Shown here one piece after another: positions 45,116 through 53,846 of a stretch of 64,000 nt of DNA (the first letter of the stretch is position 1; every line of letters begins with the position of its first letter). This DNA comes from Veillonellales bacterium (GTDB lineage Bacteria > Bacillota > Negativicutes > Veillonellales > Dialisteraceae): positions 62,001-126,000 of the forward strand of contig CALXPQ010000001.1 in the NCBI GenBank assembly GCA_944390485.1, written 5' to 3'. The notes under the pieces were generated by a model. The model saw only the letters and a program-made list of their open reading frames with translations. It was not told the DNA's origin and made no database searches. The translations under genes and the position numbers were made by a program.

Positions 45116-45934
45116 ATGAAAAAAATCGCATTTTACGGGAAGGGCGGCATCGGGAAATCGACCACCGCTTCCAATGTATCGGCGGCGCTCAGCCTGATGG
45201 GGAAGCGGGTGTGCCAGATCGGGTGCGACCCGAAGAACGATTCCACGCGGCTCCTTCTGGGGCATATCTGTCGGGAGACGGTGCTCGACAAGGTGCGCAC
45301 GTCGGAGCCGGAAGACATCCGGCCGGAGGATATCGTCCACACCGGATGGAACGGCATCACCTGCGTGGAGGCCGGCGGGCCGGAGCCGGGCGTGGGCTGC
45401 GCGGGCCGGGGCATCATCGTGGCGCTGCAGCTGCTGGACCGGATGAAGGCGCTCCCCGAGGCGGATCTCACGCTGTACGACGTGCTGGGCGATGTGGTGT
45501 GCGGCGGCTTCGCCATGCCGATCCGCGAGGGCTACGCCACGGACATCTACATCGTGTCGTCCGGCGAGCTCATGTCGCTCTACGCGGCGAACAACATCGC
45601 CAAAGGGGTGCGGCGTTTCGCCGCGCGGGGCAAAGTGCGCCTCGCCGGCCTCATCGGGAACAGCCGGAATACGCCCGGCGAGAAGGAGCTGCTCCTCGAA
45701 TTTGCGGAGATGCTCCACACGCAGCTCATCGCCTTCATCCCGCGGGACCGGATCGTGAATCTGGCGGAAAACAACCGGCAGACGGTGCTGCAGTATGCGC
45801 CGGAGTCCCCGCAGGCAGACGTGTACCGGCGCCTGGCGGAGGCCATCTGGGAGAATACGTCTCTCACGGTGCCCACGCCGGTCACGTTCGATGAACTGGA
45901 AGCGCTGGTGATGAAGTATGGCACTGAAAACTAA
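45116..45934 (+). CDS. NifH-like reductase (nitrogenase iron protein family)
   Basis: 272 residues. ATP-binding loop [13 protein letters not shown] at 8-20. The two cysteines that hold the shared [4Fe-4S] cluster of the homodimer are Cys95 (GVGCAGRG) and Cys129 ([13 protein letters not shown]). [13 protein letters not shown] is also conserved. It should pass electrons at low potential, with ATP use, to the two component-1-like proteins encoded next (17-base overlap with the first). No NifB, NifE/N, BchNB or cofactor synthesis gene is nearby, so true nitrogen fixation is unlikely; the substrate is unknown. A weak TACAAT box lies at 45036. Confidence 0.88.
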   Translation: MKKIAFYGKGGIGKSTTASNVSAALSLMGKRVCQIGCDPKNDSTRLLLGHICRETVLDKVRTSEPEDIRPEDIVHTGWNGITCVEAGGPEPGVGCAGRGIIVALQLLDRMKALPEADLTLYDVLGDVVCGGFAMPIREGYATDIYIVSSGELMSLYAANNIAKGVRRFAARGKVRLAGLIGNSRNTPGEKELLLEFAEMLHTQLIAFIPRDRIVNLAENNRQTVLQYAPESPQADVYRRLAEAIWENTSLTVPTPVTFDELEALVMKYGTEN

Positions 45935-47210
45935 GTGGCTCCTCACGAAGAACCAGTCCGTGAGCTGCGTCATGCCCGGCGTGTACCGGGCGCTCGCCTT
46001 CTGCGAGGGCTGCGCGGTGGTTTTCCACAGCCCGAAAGGGTGCGCGCAGATCGCGTCCACCATGGACGCGGGGAGCCAGTTCCGCATGGTCGGCGAAGGG
46101 CGGAAAGAATGGCTGGACGGCGTGCCGCTGCTGTCGTCCCATCTGCGGGAGAAGGACTGCATCTTCGGCGGGACGGACCGGCTGCGGGACGTGCTCCGCT
46201 ACACGGCGGAGACGTATCATCCGGAATGCATCGCGGTGGCCGTTTCCTGTATGGCGGGCGTCATCGGGGACGATGTGGAAGCGGTGTGCGAAGACGCGGA
46301 AGCGGAGCTGGGCATCCCGATCCTGCTCTCGCCGGCGGCAGGCTTCCTCGGCGGAGGCTATGAGGACGGCTACCGCGCCATGATCGATCAGATCATCCGG
46401 CGCTTCTTCCGGCCGCAGGCGCACGTGCCGGGCCGGGTGCTCCTCCTCGGCGACCAGATGGGGCCGTGGGGGCAGTACGCGATGGAAGTGAAGGACATGC
46501 TCGGCTGGTTCGGGCTGGACGCGAAGTGGCAGTTCCCGGGCTATGTGCCGTTCCGGGAGTGGCCGGAGATCCCGTCGGCCTCGCTGGGGATCATCCTCGG
46601 CAGCGCGGGTCAGACGAACGGCGTGCTGGAAGACACCGCGGCAAAACTGGAAAAGGACTTCGGCATTTCTTTTCTGCCGCCGGTCTATCCCATCGGCTGG
46701 GAAAATACGAGGCGCTTCATCCATGCGCTGGCCGCGCATCTGGGGCGCGAAGCGGACGGGGAGGCGCTCCTCCGGAAGAAAGAAGAGGAGCTGGGCGCTT
46801 TCGTGCAGTCCGTGCTTCCCGTGACGGAGGGAAAGACGGCGGTCATCGGCATCGGCCGCGGGCCGCAGCATTACGACCCGGCGGACACGCTCCATTCCGT
46901 GGAGCGGCTCCATATGAACGTGAGCGCGGTCGTGCTGTATGACAATCTGTCCGGCGAAGACCGGCAGAAAATGACAGAACTTGTCCGGAAGAGCTGCGCC
47001 GCGCCGGTGCTCTCCGCCGACGATGGGCGGGAGGCCGTCCGGAGTGCGGACATCCTGCTCACGACGGACGAGCTGCTCGACCCGGGGACGAAGCAGCTCT
47101 TCATCCCTATGGTGGCGCTCATCGGAACGTCCGGGGAGATCGCCATGCTCCGCGGCATCTACCGGCTGCTCTGCCGGTACGGGAACAAAGGAGGGATCGC
47201 CTATGTCTGA
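45918..47210 (+). CDS. Nitrogenase component 1-like protein, subunit A
   Basis: 430 residues of the oxidoreductase/nitrogenase component 1 family. The N-terminal cysteines Cys17, Cys29, Cys32 and Cys42 ([20 protein letters not shown], then SPKGCAQ) and Cys111 ([13 protein letters not shown]) are candidates for an interface Fe-S cluster. The protein lacks the obvious C-terminal cofactor-binding segment of NifD. It overlaps the NifH-like gene and the next gene, giving a compact three-gene unit. It may form a heterodimer with the protein at 47203. Confidence 0.8.
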   Translation: MALKTKWLLTKNQSVSCVMPGVYRALAFCEGCAVVFHSPKGCAQIASTMDAGSQFRMVGEGRKEWLDGVPLLSSHLREKDCIFGGTDRLRDVLRYTAETYHPECIAVAVSCMAGVIGDDVEAVCEDAEAELGIPILLSPAAGFLGGGYEDGYRAMIDQIIRRFFRPQAHVPGRVLLLGDQMGPWGQYAMEVKDMLGWFGLDAKWQFPGYVPFREWPEIPSASLGIILGSAGQTNGVLEDTAAKLEKDFGISFLPPVYPIGWENTRRFIHALAAHLGREADGEALLRKKEEELGAFVQSVLPVTEGKTAVIGIGRGPQHYDPADTLHSVERLHMNVSAVVLYDNLSGEDRQKMTELVRKSCAAPVLSADDGREAVRSADILLTTDELLDPGTKQLFIPMVALIGTSGEIAMLRGIYRLLCRYGNKGGIAYV

Positions 47211-48483
47211 CAGGGAATGGGAAGCGGCGTGCCATCACACGGACACGTGCGCGCTGACCGGCTCGGCGGCCTTTTTCATGGGCATCCCGAAGAGCCACGT
47301 CCTCGTGAACGGGCCGCTGTGGTGCTATTATTATGCGCTGCGCTATCTGGAAAACGCGGCGGGGTATCTCTCGTCGCACATGACCTGCACGCAGCCTTCG
47401 GGGAAAGCGGTCGTATACGGCACGGAGGAGGATTTGCTCCGCGGGTTCGACAACATCCGCCGCATGGACGCGCCGGAGCGGGTCTTCGTGGAGAACAACT
47501 GCAGCATCAGCATGATCGGCGACGACATCGCGGGCATCGCGGAAGCGGCAGATCTGCCGTGGCCGGTGTACGCCATGGACAGCGGCGGCGTGCGCGGCGG
47601 CTTCGCCGGCGGCTACGCCCGGGGCCTGCTCCGCGTGGAAGCGGAGATGAAGCCGCAGGAGCGGATGCCCGGCACGGTGAATGTGCTCGGCCTCACGCCG
47701 TTCCTGCTGAAAGGGCGGCAGGACGCGGACGAGATCCGGCGGCTCCTCGCGGCCTGCGGCATCCGGGTGCTCTCCATGCCCGGCGCCGGCAGTCCGTGGG
47801 AGGAGATCCTCCGCGCACCGGCGGCGTCGCTCAATCTGGTGGTGCGGGACGAGCTGGCGCTCGACGCGGCGCGGCAGATGGAGAAGGATTTCGGCGTGCC
47901 GTACCTCTCTGCGGGCCTGCCGTACGGCATGCAGGGCACGGAGCGGTGGCTGCGCCGCATCGCGGATGCCCTCGGCGGCGCAGACCTCGCGGCGGTCTCC
48001 GGAGAGATCCGTGAACGGAACACGCACATGCGCCACATCGCCATGGATCTGGAATCGCTGTGGGGACCGCTGTGGTTCGACCGCATCCTCGTGGCGGCGC
48101 TCCCGTCGGAGGCGGCGGGCCTCGCGGAAGCGGTGCGCGGCGAATGGGCGGACACGGAGCAGCTCACGGTGCACCTGCAGCACCCGTCCGGGACGCCCAT
48201 TCCCGCGGCGGATGCGGTGATGACCTGCGGGCAGGACGACGCGGCGATCGGCGCGTATTACCATTCGTGGGCGGGCGGGCTCCTCCTCGGGAGCGCGCAC
48301 GAAGAGTCGCGCCTCCTGCGGCTGGGAAAGCCGTTCACGCCGTGCCTCATCGCCTATCCCACAACGGACCGGCTCTTCCTGACGGACCTGCCGTTCTGCG
48401 GCATCCGCGGCGCGGAGTACCTGTACGAGCGGCTGTGGAATGCGAAACTGTCCGAACAGGTGCGGGCGTACAAACATCAATGA
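47203..48483 (+). CDS. Nitrogenase component 1-like protein, subunit B
   Basis: 426 residues from ATG 47203, overlapping the previous stop by eight bases, with AGGAGG upstream. Cysteines Cys10, Cys16, Cys41, Cys62 and Cys100 (TDTCALTGSAAFFMGI, VNGPLWCYYYA, FVENNCSISMIGDD) are placed like those of the NifK/NifE type fold. No FeMo-cofactor ligand pattern could be identified. It forms the third gene of the set and ends at a terminator. Confidence 0.8.
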   Translation: MSDREWEAACHHTDTCALTGSAAFFMGIPKSHVLVNGPLWCYYYALRYLENAAGYLSSHMTCTQPSGKAVVYGTEEDLLRGFDNIRRMDAPERVFVENNCSISMIGDDIAGIAEAADLPWPVYAMDSGGVRGGFAGGYARGLLRVEAEMKPQERMPGTVNVLGLTPFLLKGRQDADEIRRLLAACGIRVLSMPGAGSPWEEILRAPAASLNLVVRDELALDAARQMEKDFGVPYLSAGLPYGMQGTERWLRRIADALGGADLAAVSGEIRERNTHMRHIAMDLESLWGPLWFDRILVAALPSEAAGLAEAVRGEWADTEQLTVHLQHPSGTPIPAADAVMTCGQDDAAIGAYYHSWAGGLLLGSAHEESRLLRLGKPFTPCLIAYPTTDRLFLTDLPFCGIRGAEYLYERLWNAKLSEQVRAYKHQ

Positions 48484-48492
48484 AGCATGCGG

Positions 48493-48519
48493 AGCGCGTC
48501 CTGCGGGGCGCGCTTTTTG
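48493..48519 (+). terminator. Terminator after the nitrogenase-like genes
   Basis: AGCGCG/CGCGCT stem with a ten-base loop and five T. Confidence 0.75.
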
Positions 48520-48538
48520 CGTGCCGGCTGCCGCGGAG

Positions 48539-48567
48539 TTGGCTTTTGCGGAAAATCCGCATACAAT
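48539..48567 (+). promoter_or_regulatory. Promoter of the ABC exporter gene
   Basis: TTGGCT, 17-base spacer, TACAAT. Confidence 0.6.
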
Positions 48568-48605
48568 GAAAAAATAAGCGCGGCGGTGCGGAAAGGAGGG
48601 AAGGC

Positions 48606-50342
48606 ATGAGACGGTGGCTGCATTATTATAAAAATTACCGGAGCATCCTGGCGGGCGTCATCTTCGGCACCTTCGCCTCCTCGGCGCTGGACCTGCTCTT
48701 CCCGGCGGTGGTGAGAGACCTCATCGCCCGCGTGCTCCCCGCCGGGGACAGGGACGCGCTGCTCGCCGGCTCGGCGGTCCTCCTCGCGCTCTACGCGGCC
48801 AGCTTCGCCGTGCAGTACGCTGTGTCCTACTGGGGACACGTGATGAGCGCAGGCATCGAGCACGACATGCGGCGGGACCTGTTCGCGCACATCGAAGGGC
48901 TGTCTTTCCGGTATTTCGACCGCGAGAAGGTGGGGCAGCTCCTGTCGCGCATCACCGGGGACATCACGGAGATGAGCGAGCTGTCCTTCCGCGGGCCGAA
49001 CGATTTCCTCATCTGTTTCGTCACCATGGCGGGAACGCTCGTCATCCTGTTCGCGATGAATGGGAAGCTGGCCCTCCTCATCGGGGCGCTCCTTCTCGTC
49101 AAGACAGCGCAGGCGGTGCACACGAACCGGAAGATGAAGGCGGCCTTCCGGCAGAACCGCGCGAAGATGGGCGAGGTGAGCGCCCGCATCGAGGAGAGCC
49201 TGTCTGGCGTGCGGCTCACGAAGGCTTTCGCGCGGGAGCCTTACGAGCTGGCCCGGTTCAGCGGGAAAAGCGACGAGCTGCGGCGGACGCGGTGCGCGTC
49301 GTACCGGCTCGTGGCGGCTTTCACGGCGGGCATCAATTTCTTCACGAATCTCGTGAATGTGGCGGTGCTCCTGGCGGGCGGCCTCATGATCGCCGCGGGA
49401 GAGCTGGCCTTTTCGGATTTCGTGGCGTTCCTCCTGTACGTGCACATTTTCATGAAGCCCATCTTCCGGCTCACCATCCTGATGGAGATCTACCAGCGGG
49501 GCATGGCGGGCTGCCGGCGCTTCGAGGAGATCATGGAGACGCAGCCGGACATCCGGGACCCGGCGCGGCCCGTGCCCGTGCCGCCGCTCCGGCAGGGCAT
49601 CCGCTTCGAGCACGTGACCTTCGGCTACGATCCGGCGCGCCCGGTCCTCTCCGATCTGGACTTCACCATCGAGGCGGGAAAGACCACGGCCTTCGTAGGA
49701 GAGACCGGCGCGGGGAAGAGCACGCTCGTGAACCTGCTGCTCCGCTTCTACGATCCGCAGGCGGGGCGCATCACGTTCGACGGGACGGACATCCGGGACA
49801 TGGCCCAGCGCGCGCTCCGGCAGGCCGTGGGCATCGTCCAGCAGGACGTGTTCCTCTTCTCGGACTCCGCGGCGGAGAACATCGCCTACGGGAGGGAAGG
49901 GGCGTCCCGGGAGGAGATCGAGGCGGCGGCGAAGCAGGCGGCGGCCGACGGATTTCTCCGCGCGCTGCCGGACGGCTACGATACGGAAGTGGGCGAGCGG
50001 GGCGTGAAGCTCTCCGGCGGGCAGAAGCAGCGCATCGCCATCGCGCGGGTCTTCCTGAAGGACCCGCCGGTGGTCATCTGGGACGAGGCCACGTCCGCGC
50101 TGGACACGCAGACCGAGGAGCAGATCACGCGCGCATTCCGCACGCTCGCCGCGGGCCGCACGACGATCCTCATCGCGCACCGCCTCTCCACCGTGCGGAA
50201 GGCGGACCGGATCATCGTGCTCGACCGGGGACGCATCCTCGAGGAGGGCACCCACGAGGCGCTCCTCGCGCGGCGGGGCAAATATTTCCGGCTCTGGGAG
50301 GCACAGCGCCGAAGCGGGCCCGCGGAGGAAATTTTTTCTTGA
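48606..50342 (+). CDS. ABC exporter, fused permease and ATPase
   Basis: 578 residues: six helices (about 1-310), then a nucleotide-binding domain with Walker A GETGAGKST, Q-loop GIVQQDVFLF, signature LSGGQKQRIAIARV, Walker B VVIWDEATSALD and switch IAHRLSTV. This is the type IV (MsbA/LmrA-like) exporter layout, working as a homodimer. The substrate, lipid or drug, cannot be told. It has its own promoter after a terminator, so it is probably separate from the nitrogenase-like genes. The stop codon lies within the thrS promoter -35 box. Confidence 0.92.
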   Translation: MRRWLHYYKNYRSILAGVIFGTFASSALDLLFPAVVRDLIARVLPAGDRDALLAGSAVLLALYAASFAVQYAVSYWGHVMSAGIEHDMRRDLFAHIEGLSFRYFDREKVGQLLSRITGDITEMSELSFRGPNDFLICFVTMAGTLVILFAMNGKLALLIGALLLVKTAQAVHTNRKMKAAFRQNRAKMGEVSARIEESLSGVRLTKAFAREPYELARFSGKSDELRRTRCASYRLVAAFTAGINFFTNLVNVAVLLAGGLMIAAGELAFSDFVAFLLYVHIFMKPIFRLTILMEIYQRGMAGCRRFEEIMETQPDIRDPARPVPVPPLRQGIRFEHVTFGYDPARPVLSDLDFTIEAGKTTAFVGETGAGKSTLVNLLLRFYDPQAGRITFDGTDIRDMAQRALRQAVGIVQQDVFLFSDSAAENIAYGREGASREEIEAAAKQAAADGFLRALPDGYDTEVGERGVKLSGGQKQRIAIARVFLKDPPVVIWDEATSALDTQTEEQITRAFRTLAAGRTTILIAHRLSTVRKADRIIVLDRGRILEEGTHEALLARRGKYFRLWEAQRRSGPAEEIFS

Positions 50343-50367
50343 CAAGGCCGCGCATTTCTTCTATAGT
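50339..50367 (+). promoter_or_regulatory. Promoter of thrS
   Basis: TTGACA, 17-base spacer, TATAGT; it overlaps the end of the ABC exporter gene. Confidence 0.85.
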
Positions 50368-50373
50368 AGTCTC

Positions 50374-50603
50374 AATAAATGCAGTGACAGAGACATGACG
50401 GCAGGAGACAGACCGGCAGAGAGTCCATGGCTGGTGAAAATGGACGGGATGCCCTGTGCGCTACCCCTCTGGAGCAGGAGCGCGGAAAGTCAGTATGCGC
50501 TTCCGGTTGGCCGCGTTACCGGCTGAAGAGTGATCCTGCGGGATCAATTTGGGTGGAACCACGGAAGACAGCTTTCGTCCCTTGCGGACGGGAGCTTTTT
50601 TAT
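50374..50603 (+). promoter_or_regulatory. T-box leader, threonine specific, upstream of thrS
   Basis: T-box core TGGGTGGAACCACGG at 50550-50564. The terminator is AGCTTTCGTCC/GGACGGGAGCT with six T (50570-50602). AGAGAG and the hairpin TCCAT/ATGGA with GGTG in the loop mark stem I. ACC at 50462-50464 is the likely specifier codon for threonine, in register with the proposed specifiers of the other two leaders. Confidence 0.9.
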
Positions 50604-50656
50604 TGGTCAGGAAAGAGGGCGCCCCAGGTCCGATTTCCCCAGAAAGGAAGACACAG

Positions 50657-52564
50657 ATGATCAAAATTTTTCTGAAAGACGGAAAAGAAAAAGACTTTGA
50701 AAGCGCCGTGCCGCTGTTCGAAGCCGCGAAAGCCATTTCCAACAGCCTCGGCCGGGATGCGGTCGCCGCCGGCGTGGACGGAGAGCTGACCGATCTCCGC
50801 GAACCGATCAGGGACGGCTCGCATGTGGAATTCTACACGAAGGAAGACAAGGAAGGCCTCTTCACGCTGCGCCATACCTGCTCCCACATCCTGGCGCAGG
50901 CGCTCCAGCACCTCTATCCGGGCATCAAATTCGCCATCGGCCCGGCCATTGACACCGGCTTCTACTATGACGTGGACTGCGACCACGTATTCAGCCAGGA
51001 CGACTTCGCCGCCATCGAAGCGGAAATGGCGAAGATCATCAAGGAAAATCTCCCGCTGGAAAAAAAGATCCTCTCCCGGGAAGAAGCCATCGCTTATTTC
51101 AAGGCGCAGAACCAGGACTACAAGGTCATGCTCATCGAAGACCTGCCGGAGGACGCGGTGATCTCCCTCTATACGCAGGGCGACTTCACCGATCTCTGCG
51201 CGGGCCCGCACGTCCGCTCCACCGGCAAGGTGAAAGCCTTCAAGCTGATGACCGTGGCCGGCGCATACTGGAGAGGCGACGAGCACAACAAGATGCTCCA
51301 GCGCATCTACGGCACCGCGTTCTACACGAAGGAAGATCTGGATCATTTCCTCTTCGTCCGCGCGGAAGCGGAGAAGCGCGACCACCGCAAGCTGGGCCGG
51401 CAGCTCGACCTCTTCAGCTTCCATGAAGAAGGCCCGGGCTTCCCGTTCTTCCACCCGAAGGGCATGGTCCTCCGGAACCTCCTCATGGACTATGAACGGG
51501 AACTCTTCAAGAAATACGATTATGAAGAGATCATGACCCCGATCATCCTGTCGAAGAAGCTCTGGATCCAGTCCGGCCACTGGGACCACTACCGTGAAAA
51601 CATGTACTTCACCCAGATCGACGGCGAAGATTACGCGGTGAAGCCGATGAACTGCCCCGGCGGCATCCTCTACTTCAAGACGAAGCAGAGAAGCTACAAG
51701 GAACTGCCGAAGCGCGTGGGCGAATTCGGCCTCGTACACCGCCACGAGCTGCACGGCGCGCTGCACGGCCTCTTCCGCGTGCGCTGCTTCACGCAGGACG
51801 ACGCGCACATCTTCATGACGCCGGACCAGATGGAGAAGGAAGTCATCGGCACGCTCCATATGTATCAGGACCTGTACAGCGTCTTCGGCCTCCAGTACCA
51901 TGTGGAACTCTCCACTCGTCCGGAAAACTCCATGGGCTCCGATGAGCTGTGGGAAATCTCCACGAACGCGCTCCGCCACGCCATCGAACAGGCGGGCGTG
52001 CCCTACGTCATCAATGAAGGGGACGGCGCGTTCTACGGGCCGAAGCTGGACTTCCACATCGAAGACTCCCTCGGACGCACCTGGCAGTGCGGCACCATCC
52101 AGATGGATATGCAGCTGCCGGAACGGTTCGACGTGAACTACATTGGCGAGGACGGCGAGAAGCACCGCGCCGTCATGATCCACCGCGCGGGCTACGGCAG
52201 CCTGGAACGCTTCCTGGGCATCCTCATCGAACACTTCGCCGGCGCATTCCCCACCTGGTTCGCTCCGGTGCAGGTGAAGGTCATCCCCGTGGCGCAGTCC
52301 CACATGGAATACGCGAAGGATGTGGCCGACATGCTGGCGGAATCCAATATCCGCGTGGAGCTGGAAGAAGCGAACGAGACGCTGGGCTACAAGATCCGCA
52401 AGGCGCAGACGGAAAAGGTGCCGTACATGCTCATCATCGGCGACAAGGAAATCAAGAGCCGCACCGTCTCCGTCCGCACGAGAAGCGGCGGCGACGAAGG
52501 CAGCCAGATGCTGCCGGTCTTCATCGCACAGCTCATTCGTGAAATCAAAGAACGGAGCCTGTGA
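50657..52564 (+). CDS. thrS: Threonine-tRNA ligase
   Basis: 635 residues from ATG 50657 (AAAGGAAG upstream), usual length. Parts: N-terminal TGS domain (KIFLKDGKEKDFES), editing domain with HTCSHILAQALQ and the DLCAGPHV motif, catalytic core with MNCPGGILYFK and RVRCFTQDDAHIF, and the C-terminal anticodon domain. The editing histidines and cysteine are present. Its stop overlaps the hutP-like gene. Confidence 0.97.
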   Translation: MIKIFLKDGKEKDFESAVPLFEAAKAISNSLGRDAVAAGVDGELTDLREPIRDGSHVEFYTKEDKEGLFTLRHTCSHILAQALQHLYPGIKFAIGPAIDTGFYYDVDCDHVFSQDDFAAIEAEMAKIIKENLPLEKKILSREEAIAYFKAQNQDYKVMLIEDLPEDAVISLYTQGDFTDLCAGPHVRSTGKVKAFKLMTVAGAYWRGDEHNKMLQRIYGTAFYTKEDLDHFLFVRAEAEKRDHRKLGRQLDLFSFHEEGPGFPFFHPKGMVLRNLLMDYERELFKKYDYEEIMTPIILSKKLWIQSGHWDHYRENMYFTQIDGEDYAVKPMNCPGGILYFKTKQRSYKELPKRVGEFGLVHRHELHGALHGLFRVRCFTQDDAHIFMTPDQMEKEVIGTLHMYQDLYSVFGLQYHVELSTRPENSMGSDELWEISTNALRHAIEQAGVPYVINEGDGAFYGPKLDFHIEDSLGRTWQCGTIQMDMQLPERFDVNYIGEDGEKHRAVMIHRAGYGSLERFLGILIEHFAGAFPTWFAPVQVKVIPVAQSHMEYAKDVADMLAESNIRVELEEANETLGYKIRKAQTEKVPYMLIIGDKEIKSRTVSVRTRSGGDEGSQMLPVFIAQLIREIKERSL

Positions 52565-52998
52565 TGGAACGGGAACTGCAGAGCGCCGACGTGGGGCGCG
52601 CCGCGCTCCGCATGGCGCTCTCCGAGACGCGGGCCGATGAGAACGTGCTCCGCGGGCAGCTCGCGCAGAACGGCATCCGCGCGGTGGCCGTGAATTTCGG
52701 CGGCCGCTTCCCGGATATCCTGCCGAAGATCTTCGAGTCGGCCATCGTGGCGGCGCAGCGGCAGCACGTGGTCTCCGACACCCACGTGGGCGACGGAGCC
52801 GTGCTCGGCGCGGTGGAATCGGCCATCGAGCAGATCAAGCTGAAGGCGCTCGGCATGAACGTGGGCGGCAAGATCGGCATCGCCCGGTGGAACGAGCATC
52901 TCTGCGTGGCGGTGTACGTCGGCGTGGGCGTGCTCCGCTTCAACGAGGTGGCGGTGGGCATGGCGCACCGTGCCCTGCGGAACGATCTCACCGACTGA
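52564..52998 (+). CDS. hutP: HutP-family RNA-binding regulator
   Basis: 144 residues from ATG 52564, which overlaps the thrS stop (TGATG); GTG 52561 is possible. Family motifs: NGIRAVAVNFGGRF, ESAIVAAQRQHVV, THVGDGAVLGAVESAI, ALGMNVGGKIGIARWNEHL and FNEVAVGMAHRA, including the histidines that bind Mg2+ and L-histidine in Bacillus HutP. HutP opens an antiterminator in histidine-use operons there. No hut gene is near. Being coupled to thrS, it may instead regulate another RNA or respond to another amino acid; this is inference. Confidence 0.88.
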   Translation: MERELQSADVGRAALRMALSETRADENVLRGQLAQNGIRAVAVNFGGRFPDILPKIFESAIVAAQRQHVVSDTHVGDGAVLGAVESAIEQIKLKALGMNVGGKIGIARWNEHLCVAVYVGVGVLRFNEVAVGMAHRALRNDLTD

Positions 52999-53003
52999 AA
53001 TGA

Positions 53004-53040
53004 AAACTCTCCCTGTCCGGAAAGGATGGGGAGAGTTTTT
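53004..53040 (+). terminator. Terminator after hutP
   Basis: AAACTCTCCC/GGGAGAGTTT stem followed by further T. Confidence 0.85.
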
Positions 53041-53072
53041 GCGTGCGGGGAAAAGGCAGGCGGCAGTAATGT

Positions 53073-53126
53073 AGTTAATAAAAAGGATTGTATTCAAAGA
53101 TAAAATCATTTATAATGAAATTAACT
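53073..53126 (+). promoter_or_regulatory. Promoter of the PadR gene with flanking inverted repeat
   Basis: TTGTAT (53088-53093), 17-base spacer, TATAAT (53111-53116). The promoter is bracketed by AGTTAAT (53073-53079) and ATTAACT (53120-53126), a perfect inverted repeat that could bind PadR for autoregulation. Confidence 0.65.
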
Positions 53127-53197
53127 GAAAGACACGGGACGGAACGAAAGGGCAGAGACGATGCGGACGCATCGTTTTTTCGGGGAAGGAGGACATC

Positions 53198-53611
53198 ATG
53201 GAAAAAGAGGAACTGGAAACGGCTGTGCCGGAATACAAGGACGAGATAGACGAGCTGGCCCGCCGGCGCCAGTGGAAGCGCCTCCTCACGGCGACGTTTG
53301 TGCTGGATATCCTCACGCAGGAAAGCAACTACGGCAACCGCATCGAGCGGGAGATCTACGAGCGCACGAACAATGTGTACCGCCCGAACCCGAACGAGCT
53401 GTATCCCGTGCTCCGGTACATGGAGAGCAAGCATTTCGTGGAGAGCCGGTGGGATTCGCCGGACAAGCGGAGCAAGCGCATCTACAGCATCACCGACAAA
53501 GGACGCGCCGCCGTGCCGTACATGAAGGAGCAGGTGCTGGACTGGCTGGTGACGCTCCGCGCCTTCATCAGCACGATCCAGGAGCAGTTCGGCGAACCGG
53601 AAGAAAAATGA
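53198..53611 (+). CDS. PadR-family transcriptional regulator
   Basis: 137 residues. Winged helix-turn-helix at about 28-100: TATFVLDILTQESNYGNRIE, NPNELYPVLRYMESKHFV, SITDKGRAAV. A C-terminal helix for dimerisation follows. PadR proteins usually repress themselves and a transporter or membrane gene. The EamA transporter gene downstream is a possible target but has its own promoter. Confidence 0.9.
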   Translation: MEKEELETAVPEYKDEIDELARRRQWKRLLTATFVLDILTQESNYGNRIEREIYERTNNVYRPNPNELYPVLRYMESKHFVESRWDSPDKRSKRIYSITDKGRAAVPYMKEQVLDWLVTLRAFISTIQEQFGEPEEK

Positions 53612-53617
53612 GACGAG

Positions 53618-53648
53618 ACCGCAGGGACGGAAAGCCCTGCGGTTTTCT
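53618..53648 (+). terminator. Terminator after padR
   Basis: ACCGCAGGG/CCCTGCGGT nine-bp stem followed by TTTC. Confidence 0.75.
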
Positions 53649-53687
53649 GCGCTTGTCCTGCCGGAGGGACGGCGGCGGAGCCTCGCC

Positions 53688-53800
53688 TTTACGAACCGGA
53701 AGAGACATGCTATCATAAGCGCAGGTGCCGCCGGGTACAAAACGTTCGCGCGCATATCGTCAGGCCTCAGAAGATATGCGCGCGGGCGCTTTTCTTTTTT
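53688..53800 (+). promoter_or_regulatory. Promoter and attenuator-like leader of the EamA transporter gene
   Basis: TTTACG, 17-base spacer, TATCAT (53711-53716, with TG before it) predicts a start near 53723. About 25 bases into the transcript a perfect 12-bp inverted repeat, CGCGCGCATATC (53749-53760) and GATATGCGCGCG (53772-53783), is followed by GGCGCTTTTC and eight T. That is a strong terminator before the coding region, so either the leader controls transcription or a short RNA of about 75 bases is made. I could not match it to a known riboswitch. Confidence 0.6.
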
Positions 53801-53846
53801 TTACGGAATATGATACGATGGCGGCAGGGAAGGGGGAATAGGGCCG

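Noticed and set aside
45116-48483. True nitrogen fixation genes
   Set aside because: The component-1 proteins lack a recognisable FeMo-cofactor ligand pattern and no cofactor assembly genes are present.
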